Of a DNA stretch of 64,000 nucleotides, positions 6,570 through 14,860 are shown piece after piece; the first letter of the stretch is position 1; every line of letters starts with the position of its first letter. Origin of the DNA: Planctomycetota bacterium (GTDB taxonomy: Bacteria; Planctomycetota; UBA1135); the NCBI GenBank assembly GCA_021776795.1, contig JAJFFC010000020.1, positions 347,313 to 411,312 of the forward strand, in the 5' to 3' direction. The notes below the pieces were generated by a model. It worked only from the letters and a program-made list of their open reading frames with translations, was not told where the DNA came from and did no database searches. Both the position numbers and the translations under genes were made by a program.

Positions 6570-9533
6570 ATGTTTCCCCGCCTCCTGACCTTCCTTCTGC
6601 TCGCGGCATTGCCCGTGTCCGCCCTTTCCGCCCAAGGGCTTGAGCTGCCTCCGCCGCCGAAGCCCGAACCCGAGCAGGGGGGTGGCGAAAAGGATCCGAA
6701 GAAGGACCAGCAACAAGGCGAGGGCGAAGACCAGGAGGGCGAGGCCACCGAAGCCGTCGCCGATGTCCCCAAGCTATGGGAAGATGCCTCCGGCCGCGCG
6801 GAAGAGATTTTCCGCGATTTCGAAATCGCTCGCCGCGATACCGATGTCGTCCACAAGCGCACGTTGAATGAGCTGCGGAACCTCGGGCTCAACACCAAAG
6901 ATGCGGCGCTCAAGGCACTCAACTCGACCTACCCGCCCACCGTGGTGATTGCCGCCGAGTTGTTGGAGTGGGTTGGCGATCCTGCAGATGCCGAGAAAAT
7001 TGTCGCGGCCTCCTTTCAGGCGCCGGACACCACCTCAGTCAATGCTTGCCTGACCTGCGCCATGAAGTTGGGCAATGGCAAGTTGCCCGCCAACGCCGTG
7101 AAGTTGCTCGACCATCCGCGCCGCCCGGTGCGGACTTTGGCCGAAGCGCGTTTGGGCGAAGCTAGGTCGGAAGAGTATTTGCCGAAGTTGTTGCAGTTCC
7201 TCAATTACGGCCGCGACAAAGACCTCAAGTTGCGTTCGGCGCGTTTGCTGTCCCTCTACCCAGAAATGGAAGAAGTGCGCGCGGGCTTACGCAAGACCTT
7301 GGCCGGTGATTCGGTCGAGATCGCCATGGTCGCCATTCACACCTTGCAGGGCGAAGGCAGTGAAGAGGACATCGCCTGGATGGAAAAGGAGTTGTTGGTT
7401 GCGCAAACCACCCTAGAAGCTGGTTACTTGGCTTTTGGTTTGGTGGAGTTGCAAGATCAACGTCCAGAACTGATTTTGAACCCTGGTTTGGAATCGCGTT
7501 TGCGCTTCCTGCTCGATGACAAAGACATCTTTGTCAGTGGCGCCGCTGCCGCCGCGCTTGCGGAGTTGGCTTTCCGCATGGATTTAGTCGGTAGCCAAGC
7601 CGAACTCGACCGCAAGTTGCCGTTGTTCTTGGTGCGCGCAGTCGGCGGTGTGATTTTCTATCCACAGTACTCCACCTTTGCGCCGCTCGCCGAGCGCAGT
7701 CTGCGCCGCATCACCGGCGAAGACTTTCGCGGTGAAGATGGCTCGGCCTGGATTCGTTGGTTGCAAGCGAACCAAGAAGGCTTCCGTTTGGTGCGCGGGC
7801 GTCTCGATATCAACGCGGACACGGTGAGCCGGTTGCGTGTGGCCTGGAGCCACCGCGAAGGCGTGCCGGCTCATGTCTTGGTCGGCCCTGAAGCGGCGTG
7901 GAATTACGGCGACCGTGTGTTGGGTGCGCAAGCACTTGACCGCTTACATCGCGCGCTCGAAGACGCCCACCTGCTCGATGCTTCGGTCCTTCCCGGCACC
8001 TATGGCTTGCCCGAAGCGGCTCTTGCTGCCAGTTTCGATATTTCCATGGGCACGCAGCGCAAGACCGTGAAGTACCGCGGCCGCGCTGGCAGTGGAAGAG
8101 TGCAGCCCTTGTTGGCGCTGTTGACCGAGTTGGATCACAAAACCGCATGGCAATCCCTAGCCAGCCGCGATGAACTCGGTCATCAGTTTGTGCTCGATCA
8201 CTTGGAAGAGTTTGATCAGCTTGGCGCTGGCGAGGCGCGCAATGCCGCATTGCTTGGCCTCATGCGCGACCGCTTGTCTAGTCTCGACCCAGAATCTCTG
8301 CGCAACTGGGTGGGAGAGCTTCGCAACATGCCTGACCTTGCTGGCGTTTGGTCTGACGAGCTAGCACAAGACTTCTTCACGGTGGCCTTACGTGAGGCTC
8401 CCGCCGATCCTTTGTTTGCGGTGCAGATTTTGGACTTGGCCTTGACTTCGCCGCAAGCAGAAGGCTTGCCGGCCAACATCGACGCCATCATGGCCCTTGA
8501 GCCACCGGCCGCGGGCATGTTGTTGGAAGCGGCCTTCACCCATTACGCGCCGACTGATTTAGCCGCTGCCTTGCAAGATCAGCGCAGTGAAGTGCGCGTG
8601 GCTGCGGTCTCCGCGCTTGCCATAGCGGATGTTGCCGAAGCCCCTGCCCTCTTGCGTCAGGCTTTGCGTGATGAAGATGCGCAAGTACAGCAATTGGCCC
8701 TTCGTGGCCTCGGTCGCTTGGCCCCGGCCGATGAGGAGACTTACCAGGCTTTGCTGTCCTTCGCCCAAGCAGGGAACCCCAATGGCTTGCGCAATGAAGC
8801 CTTGTGGGGGCTCGGTCGCCTTGGCCGACCGCAAGCCGTCGCCACTTTGGTCGAAGCGGCTCTGGACACCGAAATGACTGTGCAAGTTGCCGGTCTCGAT
8901 GCCCTTGGTCGTGTCGGTGGTCGCGAGGCTGACGACGCGCTGTCGCAGTTGTTCTCTGCCTTTGCCGATGGCCCGCTGGAATCGAGTTATCTGCGCGCGG
9001 TCATGAGTGAAGGCGCCTCCCGTGCGCGCGGCATTTTGCGCCCAAACCTCCTTGCCGAAGATCCTCTGGTGTCTAACCGCGCTGCGGTCCTGGCCGGTAG
9101 CCTCGGCGACCCAGCCGCCGCGCCATCTTTAATGGCCATGTTGCCCGCCAACCCGCGCGATGCCGAGTTGCTCGAAGCTTTAGCCACCACCCTGTGCACC
9201 GACTTCCGTCGTCTACCTGACCCGGCCGGTACCTACACCGCATGGTGGGAGAAAAATCGCCTCACTTCGCCGGCGCTGTGGCTGCAAAAGCCTGCCGCTG
9301 ATTCCGGCTATGCCTTGTCGCCAGCCTTCCTCGACCCAGAGCGTGTATCCACACGCACCAGTGCCGCGATCTTGCTCGACCTTCTGGTCAACGGTCCCAC
9401 CTGGATGCGCCCGGCAGCTGCCTACTACCTAGACGCCCTGAGTGGTCGCGATGCTCCCGTCATCTTGGCACGCACGCCGAAAGAGGAAGTCGAGCGCCGC
9501 GCAGCAGTGTGGCGAGATTGGCTCAAGCAGTGA
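6570..9533 (+). CDS. secreted HEAT-repeat protein
   Basis: 987 aa. A signal peptide (residues 1-22, ending A-L-S-A-Q-G) is followed by a low-complexity Pro/Glu/Gln/Lys-rich acidic linker (about 28-60). The rest is mostly alpha-helical repeats with recurring A-L-x-x-L / V-R-x-x-A patterns of HEAT/PBS-lyase type, for example near residues 100-280 and 670-870. The central part (about 410-560) is not obviously repetitive. Such proteins are usually scaffolds; no enzyme motif was seen. ATG 6570 is preferred over TTG 6564. The next gene overlaps its stop (GTGA), so it is transcribed with the lytic transglycosylase. Confidence 0.75.
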   Translation: MFPRLLTFLLLAALPVSALSAQGLELPPPPKPEPEQGGGEKDPKKDQQQGEGEDQEGEATEAVADVPKLWEDASGRAEEIFRDFEIARRDTDVVHKRTLNELRNLGLNTKDAALKALNSTYPPTVVIAAELLEWVGDPADAEKIVAASFQAPDTTSVNACLTCAMKLGNGKLPANAVKLLDHPRRPVRTLAEARLGEARSEEYLPKLLQFLNYGRDKDLKLRSARLLSLYPEMEEVRAGLRKTLAGDSVEIAMVAIHTLQGEGSEEDIAWMEKELLVAQTTLEAGYLAFGLVELQDQRPELILNPGLESRLRFLLDDKDIFVSGAAAAALAELAFRMDLVGSQAELDRKLPLFLVRAVGGVIFYPQYSTFAPLAERSLRRITGEDFRGEDGSAWIRWLQANQEGFRLVRGRLDINADTVSRLRVAWSHREGVPAHVLVGPEAAWNYGDRVLGAQALDRLHRALEDAHLLDASVLPGTYGLPEAALAASFDISMGTQRKTVKYRGRAGSGRVQPLLALLTELDHKTAWQSLASRDELGHQFVLDHLEEFDQLGAGEARNAALLGLMRDRLSSLDPESLRNWVGELRNMPDLAGVWSDELAQDFFTVALREAPADPLFAVQILDLALTSPQAEGLPANIDAIMALEPPAAGMLLEAAFTHYAPTDLAAALQDQRSEVRVAAVSALAIADVAEAPALLRQALRDEDAQVQQLALRGLGRLAPADEETYQALLSFAQAGNPNGLRNEALWGLGRLGRPQAVATLVEAALDTEMTVQVAGLDALGRVGGREADDALSQLFSAFADGPLESSYLRAVMSEGASRARGILRPNLLAEDPLVSNRAAVLAGSLGDPAAAPSLMAMLPANPRDAELLEALATTLCTDFRRLPDPAGTYTAWWEKNRLTSPALWLQKPAADSGYALSPAFLDPERVSTRTSAAILLDLLVNGPTWMRPAAAYYLDALSGRDAPVILARTPKEEVERRAAVWRDWLKQ

Positions 9534-10087
9534 GCGCAAGACCCGGACGCGCGCAACGCATTTTTGGCCTCGTCTTTGTCGGCGTGGGCCTTGCAGTATT
9601 GCTGATTTCCTGGCGCCTTGGCGCAGGCGAGCGGAAAGTTGCGGCGTGGCAAGAGCAGATCACCCTCGCCGCGGAGGAACATGGCATCGAGCCGGCCATG
9701 CTTGCCGCCCTGGTCTACGCAGAATCACGTGGCGACGAAAACGCAGTGTCTTCGATTGGTGCCCTCGGCCTGTGCCAACTTCTACCGACCACCGCCGAAG
9801 AAGAGGCTAAGCGCCAGGGCATCAGTGGCCCGCCCTACACCGCGCAAGACAATCTGCGTTTGGGTGCTGGCTATCTAGCGCGCATGTTCCAATACTGGGA
9901 TGGCGACGAGGATTTGGCCTTGCTTTCCTATCGCTTAGGCCCGACAGGGGTAAGGCGGCGCATGGAAGCTGCAGGCGGCCGCGAAGCTTGGCTCCAGGAG
10001 CTGCAACAAAATCTGCCCTCGCCTTGGGGATACCGCGCGCAAATCGAGCGCATGCAGGAAGTCTTCGCCAAACGTTTTCAGCCCTAG
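9530..10087 (+). CDS. membrane-anchored lytic transglycosylase (SLT domain)
   Basis: 185 aa from a GTG start that overlaps the previous stop by 4 bases. One N-terminal TM segment (about residues 12-30) is followed by a soluble-lytic-transglycosylase domain. Visible motifs are A-x-V-Y-A-E-S-R-G-D (the catalytic Glu is the E of E-S) and S-x-G-A-L-G-L-C-Q-L-L-P, then a downstream N-L-R-L-G-A-G-Y-L motif. It would cleave the MurNAc-GlcNAc bond of peptidoglycan to give anhydro-MurNAc, which is the substrate type of the AnmK encoded at 60.5 kb. The catalytic-face Cys in G-L-C-Q (Met or Cys in relatives) is not alarming. Confidence 0.88.
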   Translation: MSARPGRAQRIFGLVFVGVGLAVLLISWRLGAGERKVAAWQEQITLAAEEHGIEPAMLAALVYAESRGDENAVSSIGALGLCQLLPTTAEEEAKRQGISGPPYTAQDNLRLGAGYLARMFQYWDGDEDLALLSYRLGPTGVRRRMEAAGGREAWLQELQQNLPSPWGYRAQIERMQEVFAKRFQP

Positions 10088-10089
10088 TC

Positions 10090-10410
10090 ATGCCTCGTCC
10101 GCAACGACTCATCCTGATGTGCACCAATGTGCGCCCACCCGACCGCAAGGAGAGTTGTGGGGGGCATCACCAAGGTGCCGAGATCGCCACCGCCTTCCGC
10201 CGCGAACTCAAGGCGCGAGGTTTGAGTGGTCGCCTCCGCGCCTCGCAAACCTCTTGCTTGGGGCCATGCCTTGGCGGCCCCCATGCAGTCGTGATGCCCG
10301 ACAATGTTTGGTATTCTGGCTTCCGCGAGAGCGACATCGCGGCCATCATTGACGAGCATCTACTTGCTGGCCGCCCGGTCGAACGACTTCGCACACCCCC
10401 CGCGCCCTAA
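10090..10410 (+). CDS. thioredoxin-like (2Fe-2S) ferredoxin family protein
   Basis: 106 aa. Cysteines occur in C-T-N (residue 11), S-C-G-G (about 23) and T-S-C-L-G-P-C (about 55 and 59), the four-Cys arrangement of thioredoxin-fold [2Fe-2S] ferredoxins related to NuoE and Shethna-type proteins. It starts 2 bases after the lytic transglycosylase stop and is followed 3 bases later by a plant-type ferredoxin gene, so two different [2Fe-2S] carriers are cotranscribed. Partner enzymes are not evident nearby. Confidence 0.8.
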   Translation: MPRPQRLILMCTNVRPPDRKESCGGHHQGAEIATAFRRELKARGLSGRLRASQTSCLGPCLGGPHAVVMPDNVWYSGFRESDIAAIIDEHLLAGRPVERLRTPPAP

Positions 10411-10413
10411 CGC

Positions 10414-10701
10414 ATGTCACGCCTTGATGTAGAAACGCCGAGTGGTCTCGAAGTGGTTGCCTATGAAGAAGGCAGCCCATTGATGGACCTTGCCGAAGAC
10501 CAAGATCTGCCGATTCCCTTCGGTTGTCAGTCGGGAAAGTGTGGAATCTGCCAGGTCGAAGTGCTTTCGGGTGAGTTGGCCGAGCCCGGCACCTTCGAAA
10601 AGGCCGTGCTTGAGAGCTTTGCCTGCGAACCCAAGGTGCGTTTGGCCTGCCAGGCCATGATGGGCGAGGGCCGCGTGCGCCTGCGCATCCTCAACGTGTG
10701 A
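10414..10701 (+). CDS. plant-type [2Fe-2S] ferredoxin
   Basis: 95 aa. It contains the canonical cluster loop G-C-Q-S-G-K-C-G-I-C-Q (C-x4-C-x2-C) and a distal Cys in R-L-A-C-Q-A. This is a soluble electron carrier of adrenodoxin/plant-type fold. It lies 3 bp downstream of the thioredoxin-like ferredoxin, and no Shine-Dalgarno is obvious. Its electron partners are unknown. Confidence 0.87.
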   Translation: MSRLDVETPSGLEVVAYEEGSPLMDLAEDQDLPIPFGCQSGKCGICQVEVLSGELAEPGTFEKAVLESFACEPKVRLACQAMMGEGRVRLRILNV

Positions 10702-10725
10702 GCCTGCGCTGGCGCTTGCGTCAGA

Positions 10726-12390
10726 ATGAATCCGAGCTTCCTTAGAATGGCAGGCGTCATGCTGGCCATGTCCATCCTCCTTCTGCTGGCGCTCCAAAAC
10801 GCCTCCCCGGAATCGACCGCGCCCGCGCCCGCGGCCGCTCCTGCCGCCGAGGCCGCCGCCCTCACCGATTTAGATACGCCCAACTACATGGGTTATCCGG
10901 CGCAAGATGCCCTGAGCTACGGATTGGCCGTCGAAGTCCACGCCGATGGCACCTTCTCTGGCTCCATTCGCTATCACTTCCGCATGCTCGAAGATGCCGA
11001 CGCCATCTACCTCGACTTCGTGCCGAGCGCAGATTGGAAGGTCGAGTTCCATGACATGAAGGCTCAGGTTATGGAAGGCAATGAGCTCAAAATCGAGCGT
11101 GGCAAGGCCAAAGTGAGATTGTCGCGCCCATTCCCTTATGAGAAGGGAAATGATGTCTTCTTCAGTGCAACTTTCTCCGGCAAACCGGTGCATGGTTTGT
11201 ACCGCGAGCGCAATCGCCACGGCACCACCTATGTCTTCACCGATCACTTCAGTACGCGTGGCAGGCATTGGCTACCGCTAGAAGACGCCAACACCGATCG
11301 CGCGGCGTGGTCGGTCAGCCTCAGCATCTTGCCAGGCTGGGAGGCTTTGGGGAGTGGCAAGTGGGAGGCCCAAGATGAAGCCGGGCGCAAGTTCTCCGGC
11401 GAAACCCAGGCCGACATCCCGCCCAGCCTGTTCGCCTTTGCCGCCGGGCCCTTCACGCGCGTGGCCGAGGCCGGCGATGACCGTCTAGAACCGCATTACA
11501 TTTTCCCGCAGGATGTCGCCGCTTCAAAGGAGGGGTTGAAACACCACGCCGCGTGGATGGCCTTGATGGAGGAAACCTTTGGGCCATATCAATACGCCAA
11601 ATACACCACCGCCCAAATCCCCACGCGCTGGGGTGGGGTGGAGTACCCGGGCAATGTTTGGCTGTCGCAGCACATTTTCCGCGGCCGCGACCATGGCATC
11701 GGCACTTTGTCGCATGAGTTCGCGCATATGTGGTTTGGCGATGGCGTCGGCTACGCCGATTGGCAAGATGCTTGGCTGGCCGAGGGTTTTGCCACCTATT
11801 TTGGGCCCTGGCTGGCCGATGCCGTCGGCGAATCTGAACTGGGCGCTTCCATGCGTGGCGTGCGTCAGCGCTGGCTCCGCGCCAAGAACGCGCATATTTT
11901 GCCGATTCGTTGGGGCGAATACGAAAACCCGGACCAGATGTATGGCCGCGCGTCTTCGAATACCTACCAGAAGGCGGCTTTCGTGTTGCACATGCTGCGC
12001 CAAGAGATCGGCGACGAAGCCTTCTTCGGTGGCATCCGGGCGTGGTACCTAGAGCACCTCAATCAGGCCGTCGATTCCGCCAGTTTACAGGCCGCGATTT
12101 CGAAGGCCGCAGACCGTGACATGAGTTGGTTCTTTGCGCAGTGGCTCGACCGCCCCGGTGCGCCCACCTTGTCTTGGAACCTCGAGGGCGAGACCTTGCA
12201 CCTCGAGCAAAATCAAGACGCCGAGGCATTCCGCCTGCGTATTCCGGTGCGTTGGCAAGGTGCCGACGGCAACGCCCAACTCCAAGTGGTGGAGATGACG
12301 GACAAGCAAGCCAGCTTGTCACTCGGCGCTGGCGCCACGGCAGTACAGGTCGATCCGGACGGAGTCGTCCTTTACATGCCTGGCGGTTGA
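10726..12390 (+). CDS. secreted or membrane-anchored M1 family metallopeptidase
   Basis: 554 aa. An N-terminal hydrophobic segment (about residues 8-24) and an Ala/Pro-rich linker precede an M1 aminopeptidase-type module. The zinc site is complete: H330-E-F-A-H334 and E353 after 18 residues. The upstream G-G-V-E-Y-P-G replaces the usual G-A-M-E-N exopeptidase motif. The long C-terminal ERAP-type domain of classical M1 enzymes is absent. Expected role is extracytoplasmic peptide processing. An in-frame ATG at 10759 preceded by a TAGAAT box is an alternative start. Its 3' end overlaps the convergent lipoprotein gene by 19 bp. Confidence 0.87.
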   Translation: MNPSFLRMAGVMLAMSILLLLALQNASPESTAPAPAAAPAAEAAALTDLDTPNYMGYPAQDALSYGLAVEVHADGTFSGSIRYHFRMLEDADAIYLDFVPSADWKVEFHDMKAQVMEGNELKIERGKAKVRLSRPFPYEKGNDVFFSATFSGKPVHGLYRERNRHGTTYVFTDHFSTRGRHWLPLEDANTDRAAWSVSLSILPGWEALGSGKWEAQDEAGRKFSGETQADIPPSLFAFAAGPFTRVAEAGDDRLEPHYIFPQDVAASKEGLKHHAAWMALMEETFGPYQYAKYTTAQIPTRWGGVEYPGNVWLSQHIFRGRDHGIGTLSHEFAHMWFGDGVGYADWQDAWLAEGFATYFGPWLADAVGESELGASMRGVRQRWLRAKNAHILPIRWGEYENPDQMYGRASSNTYQKAAFVLHMLRQEIGDEAFFGGIRAWYLEHLNQAVDSASLQAAISKAADRDMSWFFAQWLDRPGAPTLSWNLEGETLHLEQNQDAEAFRLRIPVRWQGADGNAQLQVVEMTDKQASLSLGAGATAVQVDPDGVVLYMPGG

Positions 12391-12935
12391 ACCGGGTGCA
12401 CGCGCAGCATCGATTCCATGGCTTGGTACGCGCCTTCGCTGCGCAAAATCACCATGGCATCGCCTTGTGGTAGCAGATAATCCACGCCGACTTTGGCGAA
12501 GTGCGTGCCCGCCGACCAAGCCTCACTGTCAAGTTGGCCGAGTAAACGTTCCTGCCCATTTTCCACCGCAATCAAGCTAAAGCGAATTGGGTAGGGGGCC
12601 AAGGCTTTGGCGGCCAAGTGCAGGCTGCCGTCTTCGTTCATGTGCGCATCGAGGGCGCGAATCCATTGCGCATGGTCACGACCGATAAGGGGAGAGGCCG
12701 GAGCTTCTGCTGCTTCCCATGCGCGAGTCAAGGCAGGATTGTGCGCATCGTGGACATCGGCATTGCTCCAAGAAGCACCCTCGGCAGGAACCTCCAACCA
12801 AATGGTGTTGGTATCGAGCTGATAAAAGGCCTGATGTTCCCACTGCGCCAGACCAGTGGGTCCGGTGGGGGAGGTGCAAGCGCTCGCGCCAAGGCCGAGC
12901 AAAAGGCAAAAACCGACGAGGGGAATCCGCGACAT
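12372..12935 (-). CDS. lipoprotein of unknown function
   Basis: 187 aa. The signal sequence ends in a lipobox (L-G-A-S-A-C, Cys near residue 20), so the product should be lipidated and membrane-anchored. The mature part is predicted beta-rich with a bipartite pattern and no recognised motif. The ATG at 12935 gives a proper lipoprotein signal; longer in-frame extensions are rejected. TATCTT lies 9 bases before the ATG on this strand. Function not recognised. Confidence 0.7.
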   Translation of the reverse strand: MSRIPLVGFCLLLGLGASACTSPTGPTGLAQWEHQAFYQLDTNTIWLEVPAEGASWSNADVHDAHNPALTRAWEAAEAPASPLIGRDHAQWIRALDAHMNEDGSLHLAAKALAPYPIRFSLIAVENGQERLLGQLDSEAWSAGTHFAKVGVDYLLPQGDAMVILRSEGAYQAMESMLRVHPVQPPGM

Positions 12936-13073
12936 CGTGCAGCTAAGATACCACGCTGCGGACATCGCTTGCGCTGCCTGCAACAATTCATCCCTACCCC
13001 CAGTTTTCCCTAATTCTTAGATTTCACTCACCGATGACGTAGAAAACCGCATTTTGCCTGCATAATTTTGAGA

Positions 13074-13280
13074 ATGGGCAAAGCAATTGCCTTGGAGTCG
13101 GCACTTAAGACGACCGGTTTCTTGGGCGATGATAAGCCTGTCCACCTGGACTATGGAATGGTCGAAGGCGCTAACGCCAAGTCGACGAGAGGCAAATATC
13201 TACGTCATCCTTTCACCGATGTGCACGTCACCTCGGTGGAGGGAGTCTCGTCCGGCTGGCGTAAAAGTGAGAAAGTCTAA
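13074..13280 (+). CDS. hypothetical 68-aa small protein upstream of a GGDEF gene
   Basis: A short open frame within an otherwise gene-free stretch of about 380 bases (12936-13314). It has mixed, globular-looking composition (charged, with G-F-L-G-D-D and H-P-F-T-D-V-H-V) and codon choice like its neighbours. CATAAT lies 7 bases before the ATG, the geometry seen before many genes here, and there is no Shine-Dalgarno. It ends 34 bp before the GGDEF start. No family recognised; it could be a chance frame. Confidence 0.4.
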   Translation: MGKAIALESALKTTGFLGDDKPVHLDYGMVEGANAKSTRGKYLRHPFTDVHVTSVEGVSSGWRKSEKV

Positions 13281-13314
13281 GTATCCGAACGACGATTCAC
13301 ACGTACATATCCCG

Positions 13315-14823
13315 ATGACCCTGCGCCCCCATGTTGGGGAGGCAGCGGCAAGGTCCGCAGAAGCCGGACTTTCTCTCTGCTTATCCCCCCTTTTACTTGC
13401 CGACCCTAACGGCAAACTTGTCCTCGCCAACCGTGCTGCCAAGCGTTTTTTTGCCTTGGTCGACGGCCAAGATTTCCCTCCGTTGTCGGCTTTGCTGCAA
13501 CGGCATTTAGCCAAACCCGAACAGCTATCGGAGCTGCGTTTATTTTTGGCGCGCCCGGGCAATCGCTCGCTGTGCCTGAATCTTCACAATAAAGCCAAGC
13601 AACCACACCAAATGTTGTTGCGGCAACAACCGTTGTCGGCGATCGCTCCGGATTTAGCAGCGCAGATAGCACCTCGTGGGGGAGCCATGTTGCTGCAACT
13701 CGACGACGTCACGGCTTTAGTCGAGGATTTTGAACAGCGCGAGGAAAACACCCATGCCGACGCCTTATTGGACCTTCTTGGCACCAATATGAGTGACTTG
13801 GAGTACCCGCTCGGCGCGTTGCGCTGGATGGCAGACCTCGAAGAGGACGAACTTCACGATAATCCGCAGATGTTGCGGCGCCAACTGCGCTCGGTGCGCA
13901 AGGCATCCCGCCACTTGGTCGGCATGTTCGACAACCTGCGCATTCCTGCTCAGGGTGAAGACGTGGGCAAAACCGAACTCGATGTCGTCCGCGTCCTGGT
14001 TCTCGGCACCACGCCCACGCGCGCGGCCCATTTGATTGACCGCCTGCGCAACGAAGGTCTGCGCCTGTTGTTCCGTGCCGGCCGCAATGCCCAAGACGTG
14101 CTGCGCGCCGCCCAAGCCAACGAGGCCGACGTCGTTCTCGTCGATCGCCACCTGCCTTCCGCCGAAGCCGAAGACCTAGGCAAACTGCTCGAAGAGTCAG
14201 GACACAAGCTTCCCATGCTGTTTGTGCAGGAAGATAGTGCCGCCATGGCCAGGGAGTTGCGCCAAGCCGCCCACCAGGCCGAAATGGTCGGAGAGGGCGA
14301 CAAAGTCTGGCGCCGTCTCGAGGAATTGGCTCTGCGCGATTCGCTCACCGGAGTTCTGAACCGTCGCGCTTTCGAGCGTTTTGGCGGGCAAGAGTTCGAC
14401 CGTGCTCGCCGCTATCAGTTCCCATTGAGCCTGGCCTTCTTCGACCTCGATCACTTTAAGCAAGTGAACGATAGTCTTGGCCACGCTGCTGGCGACCGTA
14501 TGTTGCAAGTCTTTGCCAGCTACTTACAGACGGCCACGCGTCAATCCGACTTGGTGGCGCGCCTCGGCGGAGATGAATTTGCCGTCCTGATGTCCCACAC
14601 CGATGGCGCAGGCGCCCTAATCCTCACGCAACGCTTACGCGACTCGGTGGAGCTGCACTTGCGCGAAGTTCTGCCCCCGCTAGATCCGGAACCAGGAGTC
14701 TCGGTGGGCTTAGCCGTATTCCCAGAGCGCGAGGTCGAAGACTTCAGCGCCCTGATTGATGCCGCCGACCAGGCCCTTTACGGAGCCAAACGGGCTGGGC
14801 GAGGGCGCTTAAGCACGGACTGA
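13315..14823 (+). CDS. diguanylate cyclase (GGDEF) with PAS-like, dimerisation-like and receiver-like regions
   Basis: 502 aa. An N-terminal PAS-like region (L-L-L-A-D-P-N-G-K near residue 25) is followed by a helical segment resembling a histidine-kinase dimerisation helix pair (about 145-205). A receiver-like segment (about 220-330) keeps V-L-V-D-R-H-L-P with a phosphoacceptor-like Asp but lacks the acidic pair. The C-terminal domain has D-S-L-T-G-V-L-N-R-R, F-F-D-L-D-H-F-K-x-V-N-D and R-L-G-G-D-E-F (about 415-421), so it should make c-di-GMP. A secretion signal is absent, so it is probably cytosolic. The ATG at 13315 is chosen; the upstream extension overlaps the small ORF in another frame. 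Confidence 0.88.
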   Translation: MTLRPHVGEAAARSAEAGLSLCLSPLLLADPNGKLVLANRAAKRFFALVDGQDFPPLSALLQRHLAKPEQLSELRLFLARPGNRSLCLNLHNKAKQPHQMLLRQQPLSAIAPDLAAQIAPRGGAMLLQLDDVTALVEDFEQREENTHADALLDLLGTNMSDLEYPLGALRWMADLEEDELHDNPQMLRRQLRSVRKASRHLVGMFDNLRIPAQGEDVGKTELDVVRVLVLGTTPTRAAHLIDRLRNEGLRLLFRAGRNAQDVLRAAQANEADVVLVDRHLPSAEAEDLGKLLEESGHKLPMLFVQEDSAAMARELRQAAHQAEMVGEGDKVWRRLEELALRDSLTGVLNRRAFERFGGQEFDRARRYQFPLSLAFFDLDHFKQVNDSLGHAAGDRMLQVFASYLQTATRQSDLVARLGGDEFAVLMSHTDGAGALILTQRLRDSVELHLREVLPPLDPEPGVSVGLAVFPEREVEDFSALIDAADQALYGAKRAGRGRLSTD

Positions 14824-14860
14824 CCAACGCCAGGGGCATCAGTGCGTATGATATTGCGCC

